A DNA stretch of 62,552 bases, from the NCBI GenBank assembly GCA_023399595.1, contig JAEWOR010000030.1:1-62552 (forward strand), read 5' to 3'. A model generated the notes under the pieces. It saw only the letters and a program-made list of their open reading frames with translations, did no database searches and had not been told where the DNA came from. The DNA comes from Bacteroidota bacterium (GTDB taxonomy: Bacteria > Bacteroidota > Bacteroidia > Flavobacteriales > Weeksellaceae). Position numbers and translations under genes: made by a program. Every line of letters begins with the position of its first letter. Within the stretch, counting starts at the first letter, position 1. This document shows, in pieces, positions 25,642 to 34,883 of this stretch.

Positions 25642-26472
25642 TTAACATCCAGGTGTTCCATGAGGGCATCTTGGGTCAGGTAATTGTGGACCACAGCAGT
25701 CAACATCTTTATGACCAGGACCTTGGAATACGATAATCTCATTGTCGCAACCCGTTTGTTTGTCTATAGAAGAGTTACCGTCTCCTCTTTGTGTTTGAGA
25801 AATTTTGTTACGGTCTCCTAATTGAGTAGCTTTAGCGAAGTTGTTGTCACCTAATTGGTCTTGGTTAATTTTATTGTCGTAACCAGTTTGTTTAGCATCA
25901 GCTATGTTTTCGTCACCTGTTTGGTGTTGATTAATTTCGTTTCTCATACCATTTTGCCAAGCAGTAGCTTTGTTTTTATCGCCGTGTTGGTGTTGTTTTA
26001 CATCGTTGTAGTCACCATATTGTGTAGATGAAGCTTCATTTCTATCACCATACTGTTTTTGCTCTGCTTTATTAGATTTACCACACTGTAGTGCATATAC
26101 AGAGTTTCTATTTCCATCTTGTAGTTGGGTTACTTTATTATTTTTTCCCCATTGTTCTGTTTTGGCTTTGTTTTTATTACCGTACTGTTTTGTGGAGTTA
26201 TCATTTTCTTTACCTACTTGTAGAACCTTGATTTCGTTTTCATTTCCATCACTTAAAGCAACGTTTTTGTTTTTTTCGTTCCATTGTTCTATGGTTGCTT
26301 TGTTTTTGTTACCATCTTGTGTGGTATTATTGTTGTTTTTGTAGCCTTTCTGAGTGATTTTAGCTTTGTTGAAATCACCAGTTTGAGTAGTTACATCTTT
26401 ATTATGCCCCATTTGTGCATAAGAGAATGTAAACGCCATTAGTGCAACTGCACCTGTAATTAATTTTTTCAT
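25642..26472 (-). CDS. Major curlin (CsgA-like amyloid subunit)
   Basis: Secreted amyloid subunit of 276 residues; E. coli CsgA has 151. Signal peptide ends AFTFSYAQ. I count 20 consecutive 11-residue half-repeats of the form Q-x-G-x-x-N-x-x-x-x-x (for example TQTGDFNKAKI, KQYGNKNKAKT, TQLGDRNKISQ), that is ten 22-residue curlin repeats against five in E. coli. Only the fourth (EQWNEKNKNVA) and fifth (LSDGNENEIKV) break the Q or G position. The last 30 residues leave the pattern and hold four cysteines (VDCCGPQLPDPRC ... GC), unusual for a curlin; two more Cys lie in repeats. It is the first gene of the operon. Confidence 0.9.
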   Translation of the reverse strand: MKKLITGAVALMAFTFSYAQMGHNKDVTTQTGDFNKAKITQKGYKNNNNTTQDGNKNKATIEQWNEKNKNVALSDGNENEIKVLQVGKENDNSTKQYGNKNKAKTEQWGKNNKVTQLQDGNRNSVYALQCGKSNKAEQKQYGDRNEASSTQYGDYNDVKQHQHGDKNKATAWQNGMRNEINQHQTGDENIADAKQTGYDNKINQDQLGDNNFAKATQLGDRNKISQTQRGDGNSSIDKQTGCDNEIIVFQGPGHKDVDCCGPQLPDPRCPHGTPGC

Positions 26473-26772
26473 GATTAAAAATTTTATTTGGTTAGTGAGT
26501 CAAAGGTAGATACTGTACTAATATGTTGAATCCCTATAAATATTGAAATTGATAATTCGGTAGTTGTAGGTAATTTTTATACGGGAAAATTACGGAGTGG
26601 GAAAGTGAAAATTACCTATCGCTCTTTACTTGTGTTCTATAAAGTACTTAGTTTAAGGTTGTTTTAGTGATATTTTCTAAAAAATGGTTAATATTTTGGT
26701 TTATTGTAATAAAAATTTGATAATGTTTAATATATTTTTAACTTAGCGGCTTAATAATTAAAAAATATATGT
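26473..26772. other. Divergent intergenic region between curlin and T9SS genes
   Basis: About 300 AT-rich bases without a gene. It holds the -7 box of the curli operon at 26511-26518 and presumably the promoter of the 1170-residue T9SS protein on the other strand, for which I see no exact TAnnTTTG match. Binding sites for the CsgD-like protein would be expected here, but none can be named. Confidence 0.6.
26511..26518 (-). promoter_or_regulatory. -7 promoter box of the curli operon
   Basis: Minus strand TACCTTTG fits TAnnTTTG and predicts a leader of about 35 bases before the curlin ATG. No TTG is found 17-23 bases upstream, which suits a promoter that needs an activator. Confidence 0.5.
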
Positions 26773-29700
26773 ATGAAGAAAATGCTATTTTCGTGTCTAT
26801 TCTTTTTGATAGCCACCTTTCTAAATGCTCAAGTTTTTTTGGGCTCAGGAACGGCACAATCGGGGTATGTGCCTGTTGATGTAAATTATGGGTATAATTA
26901 TACTCAACAAATTTTCACAAAAAATGAAATTAATGCAGCTGCTGCTGGTAATATTTCAGGTGTTAAATTTTATTTACCTACAAATGCGGTACTTACAAAC
27001 TCTTCAAATTGGGTGGTGTATGTAGGACATACCAATAAAACAACTTTTACAAGCACTACGGATTGGATTCCTGTAGCTAATTTAACACAGGTTTTTTCAG
27101 GTTCTGTGGTTAATAATGCAGGGGTAGTTACTATTGATTTTACGGCTCCTTTTGCGTATAACAATACTGATAATCTTGTAATTGCGGCTTTTGAAAATAC
27201 ACCTGATTATGATTCTTCAACTAATAGGTTTTATACTTATACAGGGGTGGGTAATTCTACAATTTACTTCAGGAGTGATTCAGTTATTCCTAATCCAGCA
27301 TCACCACCAGCAGGGAGTAGAGTGGGGAACAAGTCTGTAATGTCATTAATGGGGTTGACTCCTGCATCTGCCCCTGTTTGTCCAGTTGTATCAGCACCTA
27401 GTGCAGCAGCAACGGGAGTAGCTGTTTTACCTACTATTACATGGGCGGTATCAGCAAATTCTTCTTCTTATAAAATAAGTGTTGGAACTACAGCTGGAGG
27501 AGTAGATATTATGAATAAAGTAGATGTTGGAAATGTTAATTCATATACTTTTACGACTCCATTAAACTTAAATACAACCTATTATTATACTGTTTATGCA
27601 GTAAATAGTATAGGAGAATCTGCGGCTTGTGCTGAAAGATCTTTTACAACCATTTTAACACCAGGATGTCCAAGTGTTTCTTCACCTGGAGCGTCTATGC
27701 TAGGAGTGTCTACTAGGCCAACTTTTACATGGTCGGCTGGAAATTCCGCCTTGGGATACAGAATAAGTATTGGTACATCGCCAGGTGTTTATAATGTGCT
27801 TGATAATTTTGATGTAGGAAATGTTTTAAATTACACTCTTACAGCTGCTCAGCAATTAAATATAAGTACTCAGTATTATTATGTAGTAACATCTTATAAT
27901 GGTTCTATTGTTTCAACGGGATGTTCGGAGAGAAATTTCACTACGGTAGGTATTGTTCCTCCTTCTAATGATGAATGTTCGGGAGCGATTATATTAACAG
28001 TGAATCCTTCTTTAACTTGTACATCGGTTACGGCGGGAAATACTTTAGGAGCATCTATGTCTCTTGCGGCTACGCCATGTTTTGGTACACCCGATGATGA
28101 TGTTTGGTTTAAGTTTGTAGCAACTAGTTCTACTCATATAATTTCCTTGTCAAGTATAGTTTCAACGGGTACTGCAACGGGTACTTCAGATATGTATTTC
28201 CAAGTTCTTTCTGGCGTTTGTGGTGGTACTTTAACTAGTTTATTGTGTTCTGATCCTAATGATAATACAGTCTCAGGGTTGGTACCTGGAGAAACGTATT
28301 ATGTTAGAGTTTATACTTATTCTTCAACAGCAAATGCAAATGCAAGTTTTAATATTTGTGTGAAATCTGTTCCTTTAGCGCCAGTAAATGATAATTGTGC
28401 AACTCCAACGGCTTTAACAGTTAATCCTGATATGAGTTGTGGGGTTATGACTTCTGGAACTACTTTAGGTGCAACTAATTCTAATGTTCCAGTAGGTACA
28501 TGTAGTGGTACACCAGATGATGATGTTTGGTATTCTTTTGTAGCGACAGCATCAACTCATACACTTTGGGCGAAAAATGTTGTGACAGCTGGGACTTCTG
28601 TGTCAACATCTTTATATGGACAAGTATTTAGTGGAACGTGTGGTACTTTAACCTCTATTGCGTGTATTACTTCAAATACTAATTATTCTATAATAGGTGG
28701 TTTAATTCCTGGACAAACATATTTGGTGAGATTTTATAATTCGGAATCAAACGGTTCTAGTCTTTATGCCAGTACATTTAATGTGTGTGTGGGAACGCCA
28801 CCTCCACCTCCTGCAAATGATGATTGTGCTGGTGCAATAGCTTTAACGGTAAATCCTGATTATAGTTGTGGAACTATTACTTCTGCTACTACTGCGTGGG
28901 CAACTGCATCTACTGAAACAGCACCTAGTTGTGGAGCTTCTGGTGTAAATGATGATGTTTGGTTTAAATTTACGGCTACTAATGCAGCTCATAGAGTTAC
29001 CTTATCTAATATCTCTGGTTCTACAGATATGGCGATGGCAGTGTATAGTGGAGCTTGTGGTAGTTTGGTTCAAGTACAATGTAGTGATCCTAATACATTG
29101 GAGCTTACAGGTTTAACTGTAGGAGAAGAATATAAAGTAAGAGTGTGGACGTTTACTTCAACGGCCACTACAAGTGCAAGTTTTGATATTTGTGTAGGAA
29201 CATTGCCACCTCCACCAGCAAACGATGATTGTGCAACTGCAATATCGTTAACAGTGAATCCAGATTTTAGTTGTGGTACTAAAACTGCTGCTCATACATA
29301 TGGAGCAACAGCATCTATAGAGACTGCACCTACTTGCGGGGCTACTGGTGTAAATGATGATGTTTGGTTTAAATTTACTGCTACTAATACAGCTCATAGA
29401 GTAGAGTTGTCTAATGTTTCTGGTTCTACAGATATGGCAATGGCAGTGTACAGCGGTGCTTGTGGAGCTTTGGTTCAAGTGCAATGTAGTGATCCAAATA
29501 CAATGAATCTTACTGGTTTAACAGTAGGTACTGAGTATAAAGTAAGGGTTTGGACATATGCTGCAACGGCTACTACAAGTGCTAGTTTTGATATTTGTGT
29601 AGGAACGCCGCCACCACCACCTGCAAATGATGATTGTGGAAATGCAATTAATGCTACGCCTGCGCCAGGAGTTCCATACACTAATACTCAAGATGCATCA

Positions 29701-30285
29701 GCTGCAACTAATAATGGAGGATTTGTTTCTGCTTGTACTTCTAATAGCGGAATGAATGATGGTGTTTGGTATATGGTAACAGGAGATGGATTTGATCACA
29801 CTGTGGTGGTTTCACCAACGGGATGGGATCCTGAAATTGGCGTTTATAGTGGAACATGTGGTAACTTTACTTGTGTTGCTAGCGTAGATGTTGGAGGTTC
29901 TGGAAGCTCTGATACGGTAACTTTCCCAACTACATCTGGTACCGTGTATTATATTAATGTTGGACATTATAATGGATCGACAGATAACCCTGAAGGTCCG
30001 TTCAGTATTTCGGTTACAACATCAGCAACGTTAGGTACTTCTGATGTTACAAAAGTGAATAAAGGAATTAAAGTTTATCCAAATCCATTTGCTGATATTG
30101 TTAATATTTCTGATGTAAAAGATGTTAAATCGGTTTCTGTAGTAGATTTATCTGGGAAAATAGTGAAGAACTTTACTAAACCAGATTCGAAACTGAATTT
30201 ATCAGGCTTAAGCTCAGGAATGTATTTATTGATTTTAGATATGAAAGATGGATCTAAACAAACAATAAAAGTAATTAAGAAGTAA
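26773..30285 (+). CDS. Modular T9SS-secreted surface protein with repeated ANDDC modules
   Basis: Secreted protein of 1170 residues. Signal peptide ends TFLNAQ. After an N-terminal beta domain come two fibronectin-III-like domains (about 205-395), then five related modules of about 135 residues that begin with NDxC (NDECSGAI, NDNCATP, NDDCAGAI, NDDCATAI, NDDCGNAI) and continue with DDVWFKFTAT, VYSGxCG, and GLTVGxxYKVRVWT. Modules 3 and 4 are nearly identical. These resemble bacterial pre-peptidase C-terminal (PPC-like) or adhesin domains. Pro-rich PPPPPAND linkers join them. It ends in a T9SS type A sorting domain (VYPNPFADIVNIS ... IKVIKK). Adhesion is inference. Confidence 0.85.
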   Translation: MKKMLFSCLFFLIATFLNAQVFLGSGTAQSGYVPVDVNYGYNYTQQIFTKNEINAAAAGNISGVKFYLPTNAVLTNSSNWVVYVGHTNKTTFTSTTDWIPVANLTQVFSGSVVNNAGVVTIDFTAPFAYNNTDNLVIAAFENTPDYDSSTNRFYTYTGVGNSTIYFRSDSVIPNPASPPAGSRVGNKSVMSLMGLTPASAPVCPVVSAPSAAATGVAVLPTITWAVSANSSSYKISVGTTAGGVDIMNKVDVGNVNSYTFTTPLNLNTTYYYTVYAVNSIGESAACAERSFTTILTPGCPSVSSPGASMLGVSTRPTFTWSAGNSALGYRISIGTSPGVYNVLDNFDVGNVLNYTLTAAQQLNISTQYYYVVTSYNGSIVSTGCSERNFTTVGIVPPSNDECSGAIILTVNPSLTCTSVTAGNTLGASMSLAATPCFGTPDDDVWFKFVATSSTHIISLSSIVSTGTATGTSDMYFQVLSGVCGGTLTSLLCSDPNDNTVSGLVPGETYYVRVYTYSSTANANASFNICVKSVPLAPVNDNCATPTALTVNPDMSCGVMTSGTTLGATNSNVPVGTCSGTPDDDVWYSFVATASTHTLWAKNVVTAGTSVSTSLYGQVFSGTCGTLTSIACITSNTNYSIIGGLIPGQTYLVRFYNSESNGSSLYASTFNVCVGTPPPPPANDDCAGAIALTVNPDYSCGTITSATTAWATASTETAPSCGASGVNDDVWFKFTATNAAHRVTLSNISGSTDMAMAVYSGACGSLVQVQCSDPNTLELTGLTVGEEYKVRVWTFTSTATTSASFDICVGTLPPPPANDDCATAISLTVNPDFSCGTKTAAHTYGATASIETAPTCGATGVNDDVWFKFTATNTAHRVELSNVSGSTDMAMAVYSGACGALVQVQCSDPNTMNLTGLTVGTEYKVRVWTYAATATTSASFDICVGTPPPPPANDDCGNAINATPAPGVPYTNTQDASAATNNGGFVSACTSNSGMNDGVWYMVTGDGFDHTVVVSPTGWDPEIGVYSGTCGNFTCVASVDVGGSGSSDTVTFPTTSGTVYYINVGHYNGSTDNPEGPFSISVTTSATLGTSDVTKVNKGIKVYPNPFADIVNISDVKDVKSVSVVDLSGKIVKNFTKPDSKLNLSGLSSGMYLLILDMKDGSKQTIKVIKK

Positions 30286-30305
30286 ATTTTTAATTAATAA
30301 GTATT

Positions 30306-30337
30306 AAGGCGATCAAAATTTTGATCGCCTTTTTTTG
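30306..30337 (+). terminator. Terminator after the 1170-residue T9SS protein
   Basis: Perfect palindrome AAGGCGATCAAAA/TTTTGATCGCCTT followed by seven T residues. Confidence 0.9.
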
Positions 30338-30575
30338 TGTTGTTATTTCAAGTTGTATTTGTTTTTTTTTTATTGATTTTAGTTTTAGATAGTGGTTTGT
30401 GTTGTATTTATATTGATGATTGATTCAAAAAAATATTTTATAAAATTGAAAAATATATGTCCTATTAATATTTAATATTCATAATTCTTTGTATTATGTT
30501 TTTAATATATTGTTTTGCTTGCTTTTGATAGATATAGTTTATTGTATTTGTTATATTTTGTTAAAAAAATATTAA

Positions 30576-30583
30576 TATTTTTG
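30576..30583 (+). promoter_or_regulatory. -7 promoter box of the second T9SS cargo gene
   Basis: TATTTTTG fits TAnnTTTG and predicts a leader of about 20 bases. TTTG tracts lie 15 and 25 bases upstream, neither at the ideal distance. Confidence 0.45.
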
Positions 30584-30606
30584 TTTACACCTTAAAAATT
30601 TATTAT

Positions 30607-32865
30607 ATGAAAAAACTATTAATTTTTTGTATTGCGCTATTGTTTCCTTCAACGGGAATATATGCACAGGCTAATTGTGCAACCGCAATGCCCATTACAA
30701 GTATTCCTTTTTCGAGTGGTACACAAACAACCTGTGGAACAGGAAATGATTATGGTGCTGACACTTTTGTTGACAACTATGGAGGGGGAGAAGACTATGT
30801 TTATTCATTAAACATAACTAATGCTCCAGTAAATCTCAAATTTGCTTTAGGAGGTGCAGCTACTTGGAAAGTTGCCTCAGTTCATTCTGCTTGCCCTCCA
30901 TTGATTGCCAATTCTATTGGTTCAGTTACAACTACGGGAAATTCTGGTTCAGGTATAATTAGTTTTCCAACTAATGGAACTTATTACGTTATTATTGATA
31001 CTTGGCCATCTCCAAATTGTGGTGAGTTTACTTTGGATATTACAATTGCTCCACCTGCACCTAATTGTTCTACTTTAACAACTCCAAATAACGGGGCAAC
31101 AGTTTCATCGGTTAATCCTACGATGACATGGACGGCTCCAACCACTGGAGTGGCTCCAACAGGATATAAAATTTATAGAGGAACAACAAACCCACCCACA
31201 AGTTTATTAACCACGGTAAATGCTCCAGTTACAACTTATGCAAATTCTAACTTACAATTTAATACCACGTATTATTGGTATGTTGTGCCTACTAATGCAG
31301 GAAGTGATGCATTAGGTTGCAACTCAACGGTATGGTCATTTACAACCCCTCCGCCACCGCCACCTCCTGCAAATGATGACTGTGATGGCGCTATTGCTTT
31401 AACTGTAAATCCAGATTTATCATGTGCTACTGTTACATCAGGAACTACGGTTTCTGCAACCGCTTCTAATGAAACGGCTCCATCATGTGGTAGTTCAGGG
31501 ACGAATGATGATGTATGGTATAAATTTACGGCAACTAATACATCACATAAAATTAGTCTTACAAACATAACGGGTTCTACTACAGATATGGCAATGTCAA
31601 TTTATAGTGGTAACTGTGGAAGTTTACAACAAATAAGCTGTCACGATCCTGAAAGTTTTGTTGCAACTGGATTAACGGTAGGGACTCAGTATTATATTAG
31701 AGTTTGGACTTGGTCTAGTACAGTAACTACCACTGCGAGTTTTAATATTTGTGTAGGTACTCCTCCTTCTCCTCCTGTAAATGATGATTGTAGTGGAGCT
31801 ATTAATTTAACGATAAATCCTAATACATTATGTGCAACATCTGTATATGGTACTACTACAAGTGCAACCGCTTCTAATGAAACAGCCCCATCTTGTGGTG
31901 CTTCGGGAACAGATGACGATGTTTGGTATAAATTTACTGCAACAAATACTGAGCATGTTGTTAAGTTGTTAGGAACTAATTATGATATGGCTATGGCTGT
32001 TTATAGTGGAACTTGTGGTGGTCTTCAACAAATTTTATGCAGTGATCCTAATACTATGACCGTTACGGGTCTTACTGTAGGTACTGTATATTATGTTAGA
32101 GTATGGACTTATACTTCTACGTCAGGCGCTGAAGGTAATTTTAACATCTGTGTTTCAGAAAACGTGCCTCCATCTCCTCCTGTAAATGATGAGTGCTCTA
32201 ATGCTGTGTCATTAACGGTAGGTGGTACTTTTGCGCAAAATCAGGTTACAGGAGATACTTCTGGATCAACGAATTCAACATCTCTAACTGCTGATTGTTT
32301 ATATAACGCTACTGATATTGGTGGAAATGTTTGGTATAAAATTGTGGTTCCTGCTTCTGGGAATGTAACTGTTGAAACTGATGTTGCTCCAACATCATCA
32401 ATGACAGATTCTGTTTTAACAATTTTTGATAGTTGTACAAGTACTACTTCAATTGCTTGTAATGATGATGACGGAAATGGTAATTTTTCTAAAACTGAAT
32501 TAACGGGATTAACCCCTGGTTCAACCATTTATGCAAGTGTTGCTCGTTATTCATCTAGTGGAGGAGGAGATGATGGTACCTTCCTAATTTCAGCTTATGA
32601 TTCATCTTTATTGGGTACTTCCGAAGTGACGACAAAAGAGAAATCAATTAAAGTTTACCCTAATCCATTTACTGATTATGTGAATGTTGCAGATTTTGAA
32701 AAAGTGAAGTCCATTTCTGTATTGGATATGTCTGGAAAATTGGTGAAAACTTTTGCTAAACCAGATTCTAAGTTAAATTTATCTAATCTTAATTCTGGAA
32801 TGTATCTATTAATTTTAAACATGAAAGATAATTCTAAACAGACAATTAAGGTAATTAAGAGATAA
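30607..32865 (+). CDS. Modular T9SS-secreted surface protein, paralogue of its neighbour
   Basis: Secreted protein of 752 residues. Signal peptide ends STGIYAQ. It has an N-terminal PPC-like domain, one fibronectin-III-like domain (about 160-250), then three NDxC modules (NDDCDGAI, NDDCSGAI, NDECSNAV) close in sequence to modules 3-5 of the 1170-residue protein upstream, with the same DDVWYKFTAT and YSGxCGxLQQ motifs. It ends in a T9SS type A sorting domain (VYPNPFTDYVNVA ... IKVIKR). The pair clearly arose by duplication and module loss or gain. Function as an adhesin or matrix protein is inference. Confidence 0.85.
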   Translation: MKKLLIFCIALLFPSTGIYAQANCATAMPITSIPFSSGTQTTCGTGNDYGADTFVDNYGGGEDYVYSLNITNAPVNLKFALGGAATWKVASVHSACPPLIANSIGSVTTTGNSGSGIISFPTNGTYYVIIDTWPSPNCGEFTLDITIAPPAPNCSTLTTPNNGATVSSVNPTMTWTAPTTGVAPTGYKIYRGTTNPPTSLLTTVNAPVTTYANSNLQFNTTYYWYVVPTNAGSDALGCNSTVWSFTTPPPPPPPANDDCDGAIALTVNPDLSCATVTSGTTVSATASNETAPSCGSSGTNDDVWYKFTATNTSHKISLTNITGSTTDMAMSIYSGNCGSLQQISCHDPESFVATGLTVGTQYYIRVWTWSSTVTTTASFNICVGTPPSPPVNDDCSGAINLTINPNTLCATSVYGTTTSATASNETAPSCGASGTDDDVWYKFTATNTEHVVKLLGTNYDMAMAVYSGTCGGLQQILCSDPNTMTVTGLTVGTVYYVRVWTYTSTSGAEGNFNICVSENVPPSPPVNDECSNAVSLTVGGTFAQNQVTGDTSGSTNSTSLTADCLYNATDIGGNVWYKIVVPASGNVTVETDVAPTSSMTDSVLTIFDSCTSTTSIACNDDDGNGNFSKTELTGLTPGSTIYASVARYSSSGGGDDGTFLISAYDSSLLGTSEVTTKEKSIKVYPNPFTDYVNVADFEKVKSISVLDMSGKLVKTFAKPDSKLNLSNLNSGMYLLILNMKDNSKQTIKVIKR

Positions 32866-32895
32866 TTGATATTATTATAGATTATTTTTGAAACT

Positions 32896-32930
32896 ATGGG
32901 GAATATTGTATGTATTCCCCATTTTTTTTG
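32896..32930 (+). terminator. Terminator after the 752-residue T9SS protein
   Basis: Stem ATGGGGAATA/TATTCCCCAT with a 7-base loop and eight T residues. Confidence 0.9.
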
Positions 32931-33008
32931 TTTAAATAAAATACAATTGTGTTTTTCTTTGGATTATTTTTAATATATTTCAAAACCAAAAAAATCAAAA
33001 TTTATTTT

Positions 33009-34604
33009 ATGAAAAGAGTTCTATTATCAATTTTATGTGTTGCAGGTTTGCAACTTATTTCTGCATAAACTTACTGTACTACAGCGTTTCCTGATGGTTG
33101 TGACGACGGCGATGTGATTGATTCATTTGAAATTCCAATGGCTAGTTTCTATCATAGTAATTCAGGTTGTTCTGCGAATTCCTATGAAGATAATTCCTCT
33201 ACAGTTATTACTATGAGTAGAGGTTTAGGTAATGTATATACGGTTACACATGATTTTGGAAATCAGTATGTGAAAATTTGGGTGGATTTAAACAATGATG
33301 GAGTATTTACAGATGCGGCTCCTGAGTTATTATCTGAAGAGATAAGTCAGTATGATCCTAATACTTTTTCGCCTTTTACCACAGGAACTATTTTTTTACC
33401 AGCTACAACACCTTTAGGGAATTATAGATTAAGGGTTGCAACAAAGTATGATGAAAATCCAATACCTTGCAATGCAGATGGCTATGGAGAAGCTGAAGAT
33501 TATACCTTGGCGGTTATTGAAACTCCAACGTGTCTCCCTCCTACAAACGTATCTTCAAATAATATTACGGCGAATGGGGCAAATGTCTCTTGGGCTGCTC
33601 CTACAAGTACTGTAGGTGTAAATTATGAATATATTCTTTCTACCAGTCCAGTACAACCTGCTGCTAATGCAACTCCAACAGGGAATGTATCTAATACAAC
33701 ATTATCGGTTCCATTGAGCAGTCTTTTAGATAATACGCACTATTATTTTTGGGTTCGTTCAGTTTGTTCAGCAACAGACAAAAGTGTTTGGTCTGCAAGA
33801 CTAAATTTCACTACGCTTTGTGCGAATGTAGTACCTACTTATACTGAAAATTTTGATACTGGACTTTCTGTTTGTTGGTCTCTAGTTTCTGGTGGGTCTG
33901 CTTCTACACCGCCAACTGGTACAGACCAATTGTGGATGGAAGATAGTTTCCTTAACTCTGTAGGAGGCTCTCCTTCTATGAGAATTAATTTATATTACGA
34001 ACAAAGAGCAGGATGGTTGAAAACAGTTCCCGTAAATCTTTTTGCTGGAAATTATCAAGTTAAATTTGATTATGGATTAACAGATTATGCTAATGAAGAT
34101 CCTTCTGCTATGGGATAGGATGACCTTATACAGTTTTTAGTGTCTTCTGACGGTGGAACTACTTGGGATGTTTTAAAAGAGTGGACATTTGCTAATGCTC
34201 CATCTAATACTAATAATCAGTTTGTTTATGATTTGGCTTCATATACAGGTGATAATACTGTTTTTGCATTTTATGGAACCGATGGAACTACTGATGATAT
34301 TGAAGATTATGATTTCTTTGTTGAGAATTTTGTGGTTGAGCCTAAAGCTATAATGAGTACAACGGAGGTTAATGTTAAGAAAAATCTTAATGTTTACCCT
34401 AATCCATTTACTGATTATGTAAATATTATGAACGGTGAAAAAGTGAAGTCTATTTCTGTAGTAGATGTTTCTGGTAAGTTGGTTAAAAGTTTTGCTAAAC
34501 CAGAAGCTAGACTTAATATGTCTGATTTATCTTCAGGTATGTATATGGTTATTCTTCAAATGAATGATGGAACTAAACAAAGTATAAAAATTATTAAAAA
34601 ATAA
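33009..34604 (+). pseudogene. T9SS-secreted GEVED/FnIII protein interrupted by two in-frame stops
   Basis: One reading frame of 532 codons is broken only by TAA at 33066-33068 and TAG at 34116-34118; there is no frameshift. It starts with a signal peptide (MKRVLLSILCVAGLQLISA), and the first stop sits where the other exported proteins here have Gln right after the cleavage site (CAA to TAA). Then come a GEVED-like domain (YVKIWVDLNNDGVF, LRVATKYDENPIPCNADGYGEAEDYTL), an FnIII domain (PTNVSSNNITANGANVSW), a second beta domain split by the TAG, and a T9SS type A sorting domain (VYPNPFTDYVNIM ... IKIIKK). Read as a very recent pseudogene or a sequence error. Confidence 0.8.
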
Positions 34605-34622
34605 CTTTTAAATATTAAAACG

Positions 34623-34653
34623 AAAGTGGCTCATGTAAATGAGTCTCTTTTTT
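34623..34653 (+). terminator. Terminator after the interrupted T9SS gene
   Basis: Imperfect stem AAAGTGGCTCAT/ATGAGTCTCTTT with a GTAA loop and a following T-run. Confidence 0.7.
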
Positions 34654-34696
34654 TATTGTAACAATTTTTCTTAATAATGATTTTTTATAAGGAAGA

Positions 34697-34740
34697 TTTT
34701 TTTTTTCTTTTCGGCGGCGAAGCCGCCGAAAAGAAAAAAA
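34697..34740. terminator. Long perfect palindrome with a GC-rich core
   Basis: The arms run T-tract, CTTTT, CGGCGGC, then GAA, then GCCGCCG, AAAAG, A-tract: about 20 bp with a 3-base loop. It lies between a rightward and a leftward gene, so it may end transcription both ways. The core is GC-rich in otherwise AT-rich DNA and has at its centre GCGAAGC, known as an exceptionally stable DNA mini-hairpin. Confidence 0.75.
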
Positions 34741-34883
34741 ATAATGAATCTCTATTATCTATAACAATTGAAAAATATTTTCGATTTTTGAAGAGTACAC
34801 GTCTTAGTAAATTTAAAAGCTGTTTATTTTCAAAAACTTAGCCAGACTTTGCATTAAAGATTAGTATTACAATTAAAAACTCC

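Larger units (their letters stand above)
30286..30606. other. Intergenic region between the first two T9SS cargo genes
   Basis: It holds the terminator of the upstream gene at 30306-30337 and the promoter of the next gene at 30576-30583. The about 240 bases between are very AT-rich and show no gene or repeat that I can support. Confidence 0.7.

Noticed and set aside
25642..26472. A possible CRISPR-like regular repeat in the 33-base period.
   Set aside because: The periodicity is that of the 11-residue curlin half-repeats in a single open frame with a signal peptide. Units are too divergent at DNA level and have no spacers.
28801..29640. Possible assembly duplication of two nearly identical modules in the T9SS protein.
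   Set aside because: The modules differ at many third and some first codon positions spread over their length, so they are diverged copies and not a misassembly.
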